Positions 52,868 to 62,035 of a DNA stretch of 64,000 bases are shown here, piece by piece. How positions within the stretch are numbered: position 1 is the first letter of the stretch; every line of letters begins with the position of its first letter. The DNA is from Hafnia alvei (GTDB lineage Bacteria; Pseudomonadota; Gammaproteobacteria; Enterobacterales; Enterobacteriaceae). The stretch spans positions 1,442,012-1,506,011 of the forward strand of contig NZ_CP139992.1 in the NCBI RefSeq assembly GCF_034424155.1, read 5' to 3'. Made by a program: the position numbers and the translations under genes. The notes beneath the pieces were generated by a model. The model was not told where the DNA came from, ran no database searches, and saw only the letters and a program-made list of their open reading frames with translations.

Positions 52868-54190
52868 ATGTCTGAGAATCAAAATCTGTCCGGGAATGCC
52901 TCCAATCAGTCATGGCAGAAGCGCCGTGAAGAGGCGGTGGCGGGCGGAGTGTCAACATTACTGCCAGCGTTCATTCATAAAGCACGTAATGCTGAGCTGT
53001 GGGACATTGAAGGCAATCGTTATATCGACTTTGCAGCAGGGATCGCCGTGCTGAATACCGGTCATAACCATCCAAAAGTGATCGCGGCCGTTCAAGAACA
53101 GCTGACGCGCTTCACGCATCCGTGTTTCCAAGTTACGCCATATCCTGAATACGTTGAACTGGCAGAGCGTTTGAATGCGCTGGTGCCAATTAAAGAAGCC
53201 ACGCAGACGCTGTTGCTGACTACCGGTGCTGAAGCGGTTGAGAACGCTGTGAAAGTGGCGCGTATCGCTACCGGGCGTAGCGGTGTGATTGCGTTCCGCG
53301 GTGGTTTCCACGGACGTACCTTAATGGGGATGGCGCTGACCGGAAAAGTGGCTCCGTATAAACAAGGATACGGCCCGTTCCCATCCGGCATTTATCATGC
53401 GCCATATCCGTCTTCCTACTTGGGCATTACGGAACAGCACGCGTTAGATGCGCTCGATTCCATTTTTGCTGCGGACATCGCGCCGAGCGAAGTCGCCGCA
53501 ATCATTATTGAACCGGTGCAGGGCGAAGGTGGTTTCTATGCCGCTCCTACTGGTTTCTTGAAATCGTTACGTGAAATTTGCGATCGGCACGGCATTGTTT
53601 TAATTGCCGATGAAATTCAGAGCGGCTTCTGCCGTACGGGTAAAACCTTTGCTATCGAACATACCGGCGTTGAACCCGATCTGATCACCATGGCGAAAAG
53701 CTTGGCGGGCGGTTTCCCGCTGTCTGCGCTGGTGGGTAAAAAACGCCTGATGGAAAAAGCATTACCGGGCGGTTTGGGCGGCACCTACGCCGGTTCTCCG
53801 GTGGCTATCGCCGCGGCGCTGGCAGTCACAGATTTGATTAAAGAAGAGCAACTGAACCAAAAAGCCCAGCAGGTTGGCGAACAGATTACGACCGAATTAC
53901 ATGCGTTGGCAGAACGCTTTGATTGTATCGGTGATATTCGTGCCGTTGGTGCGATGGTGGCGATGGAACTGGTGGAAAATCGCGATGCAGCTAAACCAAA
54001 CAAGGCGATAACGTCTGCGTTAGTGAAAGAGGCCGGTAAGCAAGGGCTGATTCTGCTCTCCTGCGGCGTGCGCGGTAATGTCATTCGATTCTTAGCACCG
54101 TTAACGGCCGAAAAAGAAGTTATAAAAGAAGGTATGGAAAAGTTGGCTTCAGCACTTTCTGTTGTGACAAAAACAGTGCAAAATGCATGA
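52868..54190 (+). CDS. puuE: 4-aminobutyrate transaminase
   Basis: PLP enzyme converting GABA and 2-oxoglutarate to succinate semialdehyde and glutamate. 440 residues. Motifs: TTGAEAVENAVKVARIATG, PLP-site LIADEIQSGFCRTG, Schiff-base Lys in TMAKSLAGGFPLSA, GTYAGSPVAIAAAL. Named puuE for its place after puuA; gabT is an equal option by sequence. CGGAG precedes ATG. Confidence 0.92.
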   Translation: MSENQNLSGNASNQSWQKRREEAVAGGVSTLLPAFIHKARNAELWDIEGNRYIDFAAGIAVLNTGHNHPKVIAAVQEQLTRFTHPCFQVTPYPEYVELAERLNALVPIKEATQTLLLTTGAEAVENAVKVARIATGRSGVIAFRGGFHGRTLMGMALTGKVAPYKQGYGPFPSGIYHAPYPSSYLGITEQHALDALDSIFAADIAPSEVAAIIIEPVQGEGGFYAAPTGFLKSLREICDRHGIVLIADEIQSGFCRTGKTFAIEHTGVEPDLITMAKSLAGGFPLSALVGKKRLMEKALPGGLGGTYAGSPVAIAAALAVTDLIKEEQLNQKAQQVGEQITTELHALAERFDCIGDIRAVGAMVAMELVENRDAAKPNKAITSALVKEAGKQGLILLSCGVRGNVIRFLAPLTAEKEVIKEGMEKLASALSVVTKTVQNA

Positions 54191-54193
54191 CAT

Positions 54194-54231
54194 AAAGATA
54201 ACCGGTAGTTTACTGCCGGTTATCTTTTTTT
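54194..54231 (+). terminator. Terminator after puuE
   Basis: 12-bp stem AAAGATAACCGG/CCGGTTATCTTT with a 10-base loop and eight T, 5 bases after puuE. Confidence 0.92.
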
Positions 54232-54664
54232 TATCACTATGGCGTAACGACTTTGGGTCTGCGTAGGTGAACAAACGATGAGCCTGTCCATGCTTGCACG
54301 GCACAGGTTCCAAATACAGAGCGCGGTCGGAAGATTCGCGCAATAGCCAGAGCAAAAGTAGTTCTCGCGGCTGTTTTCCACTACCGGACCACGGAGCGTT
54401 CAGGCGGTAGCGGTTTACTATGATGACGTATCGGGATACGTCTAGAGGATATAACGATGGTGCATGTTTATGTTTATCCGCCGCGCTTGGGCGAACGCCT
54501 GAGCCGCAGCGAATACGGGCCAGCTCACTGTTTTATTGGCGCTTTGCTAAATGAACAAACCTATATCTGTAGCCGATTATCCCGCCGCCTAATACGACGT
54601 TTCCCCGCGGCCTCTCTGAATGACGTTAATTTGTTACCAGCAGAGGACAAAGGGGGAAACCGTC
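54232..54664 (+). promoter_or_regulatory. Long structured leader upstream of puuP
   Basis: 433 bp between the puuE terminator and puuP. Two perfect stems: CTACCG/CGGTAG (54381-54410) and GACGTAT-CGGG-ATACGTC (54425-54442); the latter ends seven bases before the ribosome site of an upstream reading frame. No known riboswitch class is recognised. puuP must have its own promoter here. Confidence 0.5.
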
Positions 54665-54675
54665 ATGGCGATTAG
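54457..54675 (+). CDS. Possible upstream peptide of puuP (Arg-rich)
   Basis: 72 codons with a sound ribosome site (GAGGA eight bases before ATG). The stop TAG (54673-54675) lies past the puuP ATG, so the frames overlap by 11 bases. The middle is Arg-rich ([18 protein letters not shown]). Resembles in placement leader peptides such as speFL, which sense polyamine precursors, but there is no sequence match I know. May be a chance frame. Confidence 0.3.
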   Translation: MVHVYVYPPRLGERLSRSEYGPAHCFIGALLNEQTYICSRLSRRLIRRFPAASLNDVNLLPAEDKGGNRHGD

Positions 54676-56053
54676 CACTCCTCCTGTTGCTCAGGCTGCC
54701 GCGCATGAAGCGGGCAAGCCTCAATTACGTAAATCATTAAAACTTTGGCAGATCGTCATGATGGGCTTGGCTTATCTGACACCGATGACCGTGTTTGATA
54801 CCTTTGGCATTGTGTCGGGTATCAGCAATGGGCATGTGCCGATGTCGTATCTTTTTGCTTTGGCCGGTGTGTTATTTACGGCGATCAGCTATGGCAAACT
54901 GGTGCGTCAGTTCCCGACGGCGGGTTCGGCGTATACCTACGCACAAAAAGCCATTAATCCACACGTGGGCTTTTTGGTGGGGTGGTCATCGTTGCTGGAC
55001 TATCTTTTCCTGCCGATGATTAACGTGCTGTTGGCGAAAATCTATCTCACCGCGATGTTCCCAGAGGTTCCCCAATGGATTTGGGTGGTCGGTTTTGTTG
55101 CGATCATGACCGCGGCAAACTTGAAAAGCGTGAGTCTGGTAGCCAATTTCAATACCGTTTTTGTTTTGGTGCAGATCTCAATCATCGTGGTGTTTATCTT
55201 TTTAGTTGTGCAAGGTCTGCATAAAGGTGAGGGGGTTGGCAAAGTATGGAGCCTTCAGCCATTTGTCAGCGAGAATGCGCATTTGCTGCCGATTATCACC
55301 GGCGCTACCATCGTGTGCTTCTCATTCCTCGGTTTTGATGCGGTAACGACGCTGTCTGAAGAAACCAAGGATGCCGCGAAAACGATCCCGCGGGCGATAT
55401 TCCTGACAGCATTGTACGGTGGCATTATCTTTATCTCGGTATCGTTCTTTATTCAGCTGTTTTTCCCTGATATCTCAAGGTTTAAACAGCCGGATGAGGC
55501 GCTGCCAGAGATAGCTCTTTACGTGGGTGGAAAACTGTTCCAGTCAATCTTCCTGTGCACCACGTTTGTGAATACGCTGGCCTCGGGTTTGGCATCGCAC
55601 GCGAGTGTTTCGCGCTTGCTGTATGTTATGGGGCGCGACAACGTGTTCCCTGAAAAGATCTTTGGCTACGTGCATCCAAAATGGCGCACGCCAGCGCTGA
55701 ATGTAGTGATGGTGGGGATGGTTGCTCTATCGGCTATCTCGTTTGATCTGGTGACGGCGACCGCGTTGATAAACTTTGGTGCGTTGGTAGCATTCACGTT
55801 TGTGAATATCTCGGTAATTAGTCACTTCTATGTTCGTGAAGGGCGCAATAAAACCTGGAAGGATCGTTTCCACTTCCTGATTTTGCCGATGATTGGCGCA
55901 CTTACGGTTGCTGTGCTGTGGCTGAATCTGGAGAAAAGCTCGCTAACCATGGGGTTAATTTGGGCTGCTCTTGGATTTGGTTATCTGGTGTTCCTCACCC
56001 GTCGCTTCCGTAAACCACCGCCGCAGTTCGAAAGCCAGCCGCAGGCTGAATAA
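54665..56053 (+). CDS. puuP: Putrescine importer PuuP
   Basis: Proton-driven APC-family putrescine permease in the inner membrane. 462 residues, 12 spans, nearly identical in pattern to E. coli PuuP ([54 protein letters not shown]). ATG at 54665 aligns with E. coli MAINSP; a purine-rich AAAGGGGGAAACC is upstream. A start 15 codons earlier is not conserved. Confidence 0.95.
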   Translation: MAISTPPVAQAAAHEAGKPQLRKSLKLWQIVMMGLAYLTPMTVFDTFGIVSGISNGHVPMSYLFALAGVLFTAISYGKLVRQFPTAGSAYTYAQKAINPHVGFLVGWSSLLDYLFLPMINVLLAKIYLTAMFPEVPQWIWVVGFVAIMTAANLKSVSLVANFNTVFVLVQISIIVVFIFLVVQGLHKGEGVGKVWSLQPFVSENAHLLPIITGATIVCFSFLGFDAVTTLSEETKDAAKTIPRAIFLTALYGGIIFISVSFFIQLFFPDISRFKQPDEALPEIALYVGGKLFQSIFLCTTFVNTLASGLASHASVSRLLYVMGRDNVFPEKIFGYVHPKWRTPALNVVMVGMVALSAISFDLVTATALINFGALVAFTFVNISVISHFYVREGRNKTWKDRFHFLILPMIGALTVAVLWLNLEKSSLTMGLIWAALGFGYLVFLTRRFRKPPPQFESQPQAE

Positions 56054-56070
56054 CGATCTCAACTGTTATG

Positions 56071-56100
56071 TCGGGGAGCGAAAGCTCCCCGAATTTTTTG
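56071..56100 (+). terminator. Terminator after puuP
   Basis: 9-bp stem TCGGGGAGC/GCTCCCCGA, GAAA loop, ATTTTTTG. Confidence 0.93.
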
Positions 56101-56216
56101 CGAAGCTCTTTCCAATCCTCTGCTTATGCTCTGACATCTCCTTATCGCCATGCTAGTTTCCCCCTCAATAAAAAGGTCATTTAAACAGCAAAAATAACAT
56201 GGAGTTTTATACCTAA

Positions 56217-56606
56217 ATGGATATAATTGAGCGAATGGCAAGGCTTTACCGCAGACCCATTTTTTGGATTGCGGGATGTAAAAAAGATCTGCAGCAATTG
56301 CCTGATGAGGTGAAAGATACGATGGGCTATGCATTGTATCTTGCCCAAATTGGGCGAAAGCACCCGCAGGCGAAGCCATTAAAGGGTTTTCATGGCGCGG
56401 GGATATTAGAGATCGTTGATGATGATGGGTGTGGAACGTATCGCGCTGTTTATTGTGTTCAATTCAAACATGCGGTTTATGTGTTACATGCGTTTCAAAA
56501 GAAGTCATCTTCTGGGATTTCGACACCGCAGACCGATATGGAAAAGGTCAAAGAACGTTTAAAAGCGGCTCAACAACATGCAAAGGAAAATCACTATGAA
56601 AAATAA
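56217..56606 (+). CDS. HigB-like toxin (RelE superfamily, Gp49-like)
   Basis: 129 residues with the RelE/Gp49 layout: KKDLQQLPDEVKDTMGYALY, HPQAKPLKGFHGAGILEIV, YRAVYCVQFKHAVYVLHAFQKKS. Such toxins cut mRNA at the ribosome. Conserved basic and aromatic residues are in place, so it is probably active. GGAG lies 12 bases before the ATG. Overlaps the antitoxin start by 11 bases. Toxin-first order is usual for this family. Confidence 0.88.
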   Translation: MDIIERMARLYRRPIFWIAGCKKDLQQLPDEVKDTMGYALYLAQIGRKHPQAKPLKGFHGAGILEIVDDDGCGTYRAVYCVQFKHAVYVLHAFQKKSSSGISTPQTDMEKVKERLKAAQQHAKENHYEK

Positions 56607-56925
56607 CCTAGAAATCGAAGCCGGTGGCGACAGCGTCTATGAAGATCTTCAGTACGCTAACGCCGAAGAGATGCAGGTAAAGGCACAGTTGGCGGCCATT
56701 ATTGCTGAGGTGCTACAGGAACGAGGCCTTTCTCAAACCGAAGCCGCTATGATGCTGGGGATGACTCAGCCAAAATTGTCTAATTTGCTGCGTGGGCAGT
56801 TTCGCGGCATTAGCGAATTTAAAATGTTGTCATGCCTGATGTGCTTGGGTGGGCAAATTAATATTCAGGTTAAAAAACCGCGCCTTAAAACAACCCGTGG
56901 ACACTTAACTGTATCAGTGAGCTAA
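56596..56925 (+). CDS. HigA-like antitoxin (XRE HTH)
   Basis: 109 residues, HTH at about 45-65 (ERGLSQTEAAMMLGMTQPKL, then SNLLRGQFRGISEFKML). Binds and silences the toxin and should repress the pair. Start at 56596 has AAAGGA nine bases ahead; an ATG six codons earlier is weaker. The pair stands alone between puuP and rarD. Confidence 0.88.
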   Translation: MKNNLEIEAGGDSVYEDLQYANAEEMQVKAQLAAIIAEVLQERGLSQTEAAMMLGMTQPKLSNLLRGQFRGISEFKMLSCLMCLGGQINIQVKKPRLKTTRGHLTVSVS

Positions 56926-56930
56926 GCACA

Positions 56931-57857
56931 TTAATGGCCCGGATGGTTTCTTTTGCCGCGCACCATATCGGTAGCTAAATGGCGATAGCGCCAGTGCTGC
57001 TGGAATAACTCGTAGACGCAGAATGCTAACCCTAACCAGATGAGGGAGAAGCTAATCATCTTCGGCATATTGATCGGCTCACCGAAGGCGAGCACCGCCA
57101 GTAAGAATTGGAGAGATGGCTCAACATACTGCGCAAGGCCAATGACCGTCAGCGAGGTGCGTTTAATGGCCGCGGCGAACAGCAGCAGAGGCGCGAAGGT
57201 GACCGGTGCCGTTAGGGCATACAGAATATAGGTCTTAGTACCAGAACCCGCCAGAATACTGCCGCCGGTGGCATGCAGCCAAAAGGTAATAGCAATCGCT
57301 AGCGGGAGCATCCACAGTGTTTCTAACGTTAATGCGGTCATGATGTCGTAGCGAATAAATTTACGCACTAACCCATAGAATGCAAATGTGCTGCCCATTG
57401 CCAAAGCGAGAAGTGGAACGTGGCCTAACAAAATGACCTGATAGACCAAACCCGTGATGGCGAGCACCACGGCGATGCGCTGAAAGCGACTGAGTTTGTC
57501 GTGGAGAAAAATAACGCCTAACGCGATAGAAAACAGTGGATTGGTGAAATAGCCAAGGCTGGCGTCAAGCACCAGATTATGGGTGAGCGCATAGATAAAC
57601 GTTGTCCACGAGACACTCATGATCAGGCCGCCTAATAGGCAGCAGAACAGAGAGCGTTTATCTTGCCAAACCTGCTGCCACGTCGTTCGGTTTTTAAATA
57701 ACAGACGCAGCAGAAGCAGCAAAGGAATAGACCAAAACAGGCGTTGTGCCAGTAACTCCAACACGTTGGCATCTGGCAGCATTTTATAAAAAAGCGGTGT
57801 GATGCCCCACAAAATAAACGCGAGAACGGCCAAGACTGGCCCGTTTTTCAGCCACAT
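56931..57857 (-). CDS. rarD: RarD-family EamA transporter
   Basis: 308 residues, ten spans in two EamA halves (GPVLAVLAFILWGITPLFYK; LDASLGYFTNPLFSIALGVIFL; GLAQYVEPSLQFLLAVLAFGEP). Matches the RarD/chloramphenicol-sensitive group; E. coli RarD substrate not proven. Start at 57857 (MWLKNGP); an earlier ATG at 57908 would lie in a decayed ERIC and is rejected. Ends 5 bp from the antitoxin stop. Confidence 0.85.
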   Translation of the reverse strand: MWLKNGPVLAVLAFILWGITPLFYKMLPDANVLELLAQRLFWSIPLLLLLRLLFKNRTTWQQVWQDKRSLFCCLLGGLIMSVSWTTFIYALTHNLVLDASLGYFTNPLFSIALGVIFLHDKLSRFQRIAVVLAITGLVYQVILLGHVPLLALAMGSTFAFYGLVRKFIRYDIMTALTLETLWMLPLAIAITFWLHATGGSILAGSGTKTYILYALTAPVTFAPLLLFAAAIKRTSLTVIGLAQYVEPSLQFLLAVLAFGEPINMPKMISFSLIWLGLAFCVYELFQQHWRYRHLATDMVRGKRNHPGH

Positions 57858-57883
57858 ATTTACGACCTGTTTTGTATGAAATC

Positions 57884-57981
57884 TATACCGCCATACTTCA
57901 AGCTGCATTTTGTTGGTCGCGCTTATTCACCCTAAGCACTGGCTGGCTCGCCTCAATGCAACTCGAATTATTGGAGTATGT
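57884..57981. repeat. Shortened, decayed ERIC element
   Basis: About 98 bp keeping both ends (CCATACTTCAAGCTGC and GCAACTCGAATTATTGG, then GTATGTA) and a CGCTTATTCACCC core, but missing the central AGTAAGC arm. Lies upstream of rarD. Confidence 0.75.
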
Positions 57982-58032
57982 ATCTTGTAAAATAAAGAAA
58001 ATACGCCTTCGCTACCTACTTTAACCGTTGGT

Positions 58033-58063
58033 AAGAAAACCGAGGGTGATGTAGCTCACCCTC
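58033..58063 (-). terminator. Terminator after sbcB
   Basis: Minus-strand stem GAGGGTGA/TCACCCTC, 6-base loop, then GGTTTTCTT. Confidence 0.78.
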
Positions 58064-58083
58064 AATGATAAATCTTATGAATA

Positions 58084-59505
58084 TTAACCAACTAACTGCT
58101 TTGCATATTCATACAGTTCTTTAAGCTGGGCCAATTTCTCTGGATTTTCTTCATGGCGGTTATACAGCTCTTCCAACTGATGAATGTAGGTTTGAACACG
58201 TTCAGGCGTTAGTGCCGCTTGGCGATGTAGCTGCCAGCGACGCTGTTCATCATCGGTAAGAGTAGCGGGGAAGTTACGTGCGCGATAGCGGAACAGCAGT
58301 GGTAAAACGCGTTTATCGTTAAATGTAAGGTCGAGAGCCGGAAGATTCTGCGGCAGGGTTTCTCTAATAATTTGCATTGCCGTTCGGTCTGCATCGCTAA
58401 AGAAGCCGTCATACAGCTGGGCGTCAACGTCTTCTGATGCTTTAAAAGGCTCGGCTTCGGCAAACACCGCCACGACTTTGTCTCGTAGCTCGGGATGGCT
58501 ACGTAGCAGCTGTAAATTATCCATACAATGCTGACGATCGAGCCCTAATCGTTCGGCATTTTCAGGGCGCAGGGTCTGATCAGGTGCCAGCACTGGACAT
58601 TTGTTGATATGCACAAGTTTGAGAGGAACGGGAGACGCTGTGCCAAGTTCGCTGCGGCGAGTATAGAGCCGTTCGCGCAGGGCATCGGTATCCAGATCCA
58701 ATAGTGGAGACATATCTCCAGCCAGATCGCACATGATCACCGCGTTTTTATTGTCAGGATGCCATGCCAGCGGCGCAACTAAGCTGGTGTTGCCACGCAG
58801 TGCGCCAAACATGCCAGAAATATGCACCAGAGGCTTCATGTTGGCGATATCAATCAGCGCTGAAACTTTGTGTTTATTTCTCAGTTGGAACAAGTAATCA
58901 AACAGCTTAGGCTGTGCTTGTTTAACCAATTTAGCCAGCGCAATGGTGGCGTAAACGTCGGCCATCGCGTCATGGGCATTTTCATGCTCGATACCGTTGG
59001 CTTTCGATAAATGCTCAAGTTTAAAACTTGGCAAACCTTCATCGTTTTCCGGCCAATTGATCCCTTCTGGGCGCAATGCATAGCAGGTGCGTAAAACATC
59101 GAGCAAATCCCAGCGTGAATTGCCGTTTTGCCAGCTGTATCCATACGGATCATAAAAGTTACGATAAAAGATATTTCGGCTGACTTCATCATCAAAACGA
59201 ATGTTGTTGTAGCCCATAATGCAGGTACCGGGCACGCTGAACATCTGGTTTATTTGCCGTGCAAACTCGGCCTCGCTAACGCCACGCTCTAACGCAACCT
59301 GAGGTGTAATGCCCGTGATCATGACGGCTTCTGGCTGAGGAAGATAATCGTCGGCAGGGCGACAATAGATCACCAAAGGTTCTTCAATGATGTTGAAATC
59401 AGCGTCTGTCCGCACGCCAGCAAACTGGGCAGGGCGATCTAGTGCCGGATGTTGACCAAAGGTTTCGTAGTCGTGGATGAGGAACGTGGGCGCGGCCTTG
59501 CTCAA
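58084..59505 (-). CDS. sbcB: Exonuclease I
   Basis: 3'-5' single-strand DNA exonuclease used in mismatch repair and recombination control. 473 residues (E. coli 475). DEDD motifs: D12 and E14 in IHDYETFG, Asp in MGYNNIRFDDEVSR, and HDAMADVYATI; SH3-like and helical C-terminal parts follow. Same neighbour yeeA as in E. coli. Confidence 0.96.
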   Translation of the reverse strand: MSKAAPTFLIHDYETFGQHPALDRPAQFAGVRTDADFNIIEEPLVIYCRPADDYLPQPEAVMITGITPQVALERGVSEAEFARQINQMFSVPGTCIMGYNNIRFDDEVSRNIFYRNFYDPYGYSWQNGNSRWDLLDVLRTCYALRPEGINWPENDEGLPSFKLEHLSKANGIEHENAHDAMADVYATIALAKLVKQAQPKLFDYLFQLRNKHKVSALIDIANMKPLVHISGMFGALRGNTSLVAPLAWHPDNKNAVIMCDLAGDMSPLLDLDTDALRERLYTRRSELGTASPVPLKLVHINKCPVLAPDQTLRPENAERLGLDRQHCMDNLQLLRSHPELRDKVVAVFAEAEPFKASEDVDAQLYDGFFSDADRTAMQIIRETLPQNLPALDLTFNDKRVLPLLFRYRARNFPATLTDDEQRRWQLHRQAALTPERVQTYIHQLEELYNRHEENPEKLAQLKELYEYAKQLVG

Positions 59506-59716
59506 AATAACATCTCTTATCAGAAAACAAAGTAGTGACTAGTGTAACCGCGAAATTGATGAAACCCAAAGACTGGGACAAAACACGCGGAGAACATCGC
59601 ATAATTATTTATCTGGTTTGGCTAAACGGCGTTTGTTGTTTAATTTTTTTTACGATATTGAGTACACTTAGCAAAGATAGGTATTTTCATGCGTTGTTAT
59701 CCTTAAGGTATTCCCT

Positions 59717-60775
59717 GTGCGTCTCAATAGAGCAATTTCTCCCCTCGAACATGTGATTTACGGTCATTACAAAGCCATCCACGGTATCCGTATGGCGATT
59801 GCGTTTGTCATCACCTTCTTGGCGATTCGCTTATTGCATGTACCCGAAGCCACGTGGCCGTTGATCACGATGGTGGTGGTGATGGGGCCGATTTCGTTTT
59901 GGGGAAACGTGATTACCCGCGCGCTGCAGCGCATTATGGGGACGGTTTTTGGTGCGGCATCGGGGTTGGTTGCACTCTATCTTGAAGTCTTTTCCATGCC
60001 GCTGATGTTGGTGTGGTGTGCGGTCGTTATGTTTGTGTGCGGCGTGCTGGCATTAGGCAAACGGCCTTATATGGGGCTTTTGATCGGGATTACTCTGGCC
60101 GTGGTTTGCGGCGCGGGCCCTGGTGATATGAATACCGCCTTGTGGAGAAGCGGCGATGTGATTATTGGTTCGCTATTAGCCCTGCTTTTTACATCGATAT
60201 TCACCCAAAAAGCGTTTGTTCACTGGCGGTTAATGATGAGCAAAGAGCTTAAAAATATGAGCAGTTTTTACAGCGCTCATATGTCTCCAAACGTGTTAGA
60301 ACGTCCTCATTTAACCAATAAGCATCAGCAGATCCTGAATGAACTTGTCAAAATACGGACGCTGATTTCACCGTGTGTGCGCGAAACTCGCATCAATAAA
60401 GATGTATTTGATGCTATTCAGGTGATGAGCCGTAATTTAGTGTCTACGCTTGAGCTTTTGACCGATGCCTACTGGGCAACGCGTGAAAGCCACTTCATTA
60501 TGCTGAATGCGAAAAAACTGCGTGAATTTCAAAAGTTGTCGATCAATACGCTAAATGCACTTTCTAATGCGCTGATCAGTGGAAGTATTGAAGATAATTT
60601 GAGCGATCTACCTGAAATGGTTGCGGTGTCTGGTGAGCTTAAATCTTTAATGGAAAACGCCAAGGCCTCTGAAAATATTGAGGCACCTATCTATGGTTAT
60701 GTTTGGCTTAATATTGAACTGGCGAAACAGCTTGATGAGCTTAAAGACTTGATCGGTATGGTGTTAAGAAAGTGA
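59717..60775 (+). CDS. yeeA: YeeA, FUSC-family inner-membrane protein
   Basis: 352 residues: six N-terminal spans (ATWPLITMVVVMGPISFWGN, LALGKRPYMGLLIGITLAVV) and a cytosolic helical half from about 170. FUSC proteins include aromatic-acid exporters; YeeA's substrate is unknown. GTG start with AAGG nine bases before, aligned with E. coli MRADKSLSP. Divergent from sbcB. Confidence 0.9.
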   Translation: MRLNRAISPLEHVIYGHYKAIHGIRMAIAFVITFLAIRLLHVPEATWPLITMVVVMGPISFWGNVITRALQRIMGTVFGAASGLVALYLEVFSMPLMLVWCAVVMFVCGVLALGKRPYMGLLIGITLAVVCGAGPGDMNTALWRSGDVIIGSLLALLFTSIFTQKAFVHWRLMMSKELKNMSSFYSAHMSPNVLERPHLTNKHQQILNELVKIRTLISPCVRETRINKDVFDAIQVMSRNLVSTLELLTDAYWATRESHFIMLNAKKLREFQKLSINTLNALSNALISGSIEDNLSDLPEMVAVSGELKSLMENAKASENIEAPIYGYVWLNIELAKQLDELKDLIGMVLRK

Positions 60776-60781
60776 TTTTTG

Positions 60782-60807
60782 GTTATCCCCCCTGAAGGGG
60801 GGATAAC
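60782..60807. terminator. Shared hairpin between yeeA and proX
   Basis: Perfect 11-bp stem GTTATCCCCCC/GGGGGGATAAC with TGAA loop between converging genes. No strong T run on either side, so it may be a weak two-way terminator or a 3' stabiliser. Confidence 0.6.
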
Positions 60808-60826
60808 TATTCGTTATGGTTTAACG

Positions 60827-61876
60827 TTATGACTTATTTGCAGCCTGCTTCGCGGCATCGATCCAACCATCAAATGTGGCCTGATGGGCTTTAATCCAGC
60901 CGTTTACATGGCGTTCAATATCCGCTTCTGAGTTTTCACCCTGATGCATACGCAGGTTTTGCGCATTGACGTCAGCAATTGGCAATTTCATTTCAGCAAA
61001 CAGTTTTGCCGCCGCTGGGTTTTTCTCTGCGAAGGTTTTGTTAGCTACGATCTGCATGTTGTTAACAGGGAAACCGTAGTTAGCGCCGTTTGGTAGCTTG
61101 GTATCAACATCTTTCAGGCTGCCCGGTAAGGCTGAGAACGGTACCTGTAGCCAAACAACATCACGTCCAGGTTTGAGAACGTCACTAACCCAATACGGCG
61201 TCCATGTGTAGTAAAACACCGGTTTGCCTTCTTTAAAGCGGGTCATGGTGTCAGCAATCAGCGCGGAATAATTACCTTGGTTATGTTCAACCGTATCATT
61301 CAGACCATAGGCTTTGAGCTGATAGTTGATAGAAGCTTCACATCCCCAGCCTGGCGTACAACCGGCTAGATCGGCTTTACCGTCGTTGTTAGTATCAAAC
61401 AGCTTGGCAATTTTGGGATCTTTCAACTGCTCAATATTGGTGATGTGATACTGATCGGCGGTTTTCTTATCGATCAAATATCCCTGCGCCGCTCCCGTTA
61501 CGTACTGACCTTCACGGTAGAATTTTTTATCACCGCCGGCACCGTTGTACATATCAGAGTGAAGCTGATCCCAATTTACCGCGAGGAAGGTGGCATCACC
61601 GGCGGCAACGGAAGTGTACGCTACGTTGTAATCCACTTCTTTGGTTGGCTGAACGTCATAGCCTAGTTTTGCTAGCGCCTTGCTCACCAGTTGGGTCTGG
61701 AAAGTCTCTTCGGCAATACTGCTCTGAATTGGCTGTACAGACACGCCTTTGCCCGGCAATTCTGCTGCCTGAGTGGAGAAGGAGATGGAAAGCGTGCCAA
61801 ACGCCAAAGCGGTGACGGCAAGCATAGAAGCGATGCGTTGTTGAGTTTGGTTATGTTGTTTTGTTTGTGATGTCAT
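60827..61876 (-). CDS. proX: Glycine betaine/proline-binding protein ProX
   Basis: Periplasmic binding protein of the ProU importer. 349 residues, signal peptide cut near SFSTQAAE (about 38). Aromatic betaine-site motifs include [10 protein letters not shown] and [22 protein letters not shown] gives the family disulfide. ATG has AGGA seven bases upstream. Follows proW after 159 bp. Confidence 0.95.
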   Translation of the reverse strand: MTSQTKQHNQTQQRIASMLAVTALAFGTLSISFSTQAAELPGKGVSVQPIQSSIAEETFQTQLVSKALAKLGYDVQPTKEVDYNVAYTSVAAGDATFLAVNWDQLHSDMYNGAGGDKKFYREGQYVTGAAQGYLIDKKTADQYHITNIEQLKDPKIAKLFDTNNDGKADLAGCTPGWGCEASINYQLKAYGLNDTVEHNQGNYSALIADTMTRFKEGKPVFYYTWTPYWVSDVLKPGRDVVWLQVPFSALPGSLKDVDTKLPNGANYGFPVNNMQIVANKTFAEKNPAAAKLFAEMKLPIADVNAQNLRMHQGENSEADIERHVNGWIKAHQATFDGWIDAAKQAANKS

Positions 61877-62003
61877 GAATATTCCTGTTTGTTTTATCCC
61901 TGTTATTTTTGGCGTAGTGCCAGCGATGCAGGGTATAGATGGGAAATAGGACTATCCGCAGCCTCTTGGACGATCAAAGGTTCCGAATAGAAGTTCGATA
62001 TGC

Positions 62004-62026
62004 GCCTCCCCCTGCAAGAGGGAGGC
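62004..62026. other. Hairpin between proW and proX
   Basis: GCCTCCC/GGGAGGC arms (7 bp) with a 9-base loop in the 159-bp gap; no T run. May protect the upstream mRNA or raise ProX relative to ProVW only if an added promoter exists. Confidence 0.55.
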
Positions 62027-62035
62027 TAAGAAGTG

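Noticed and set aside
54544-54590. 13-codon frame [13 protein letters not shown] in the puuP leader as a leader peptide
   Set aside because: No ribosome site; lies inside the longer, better-started frame.
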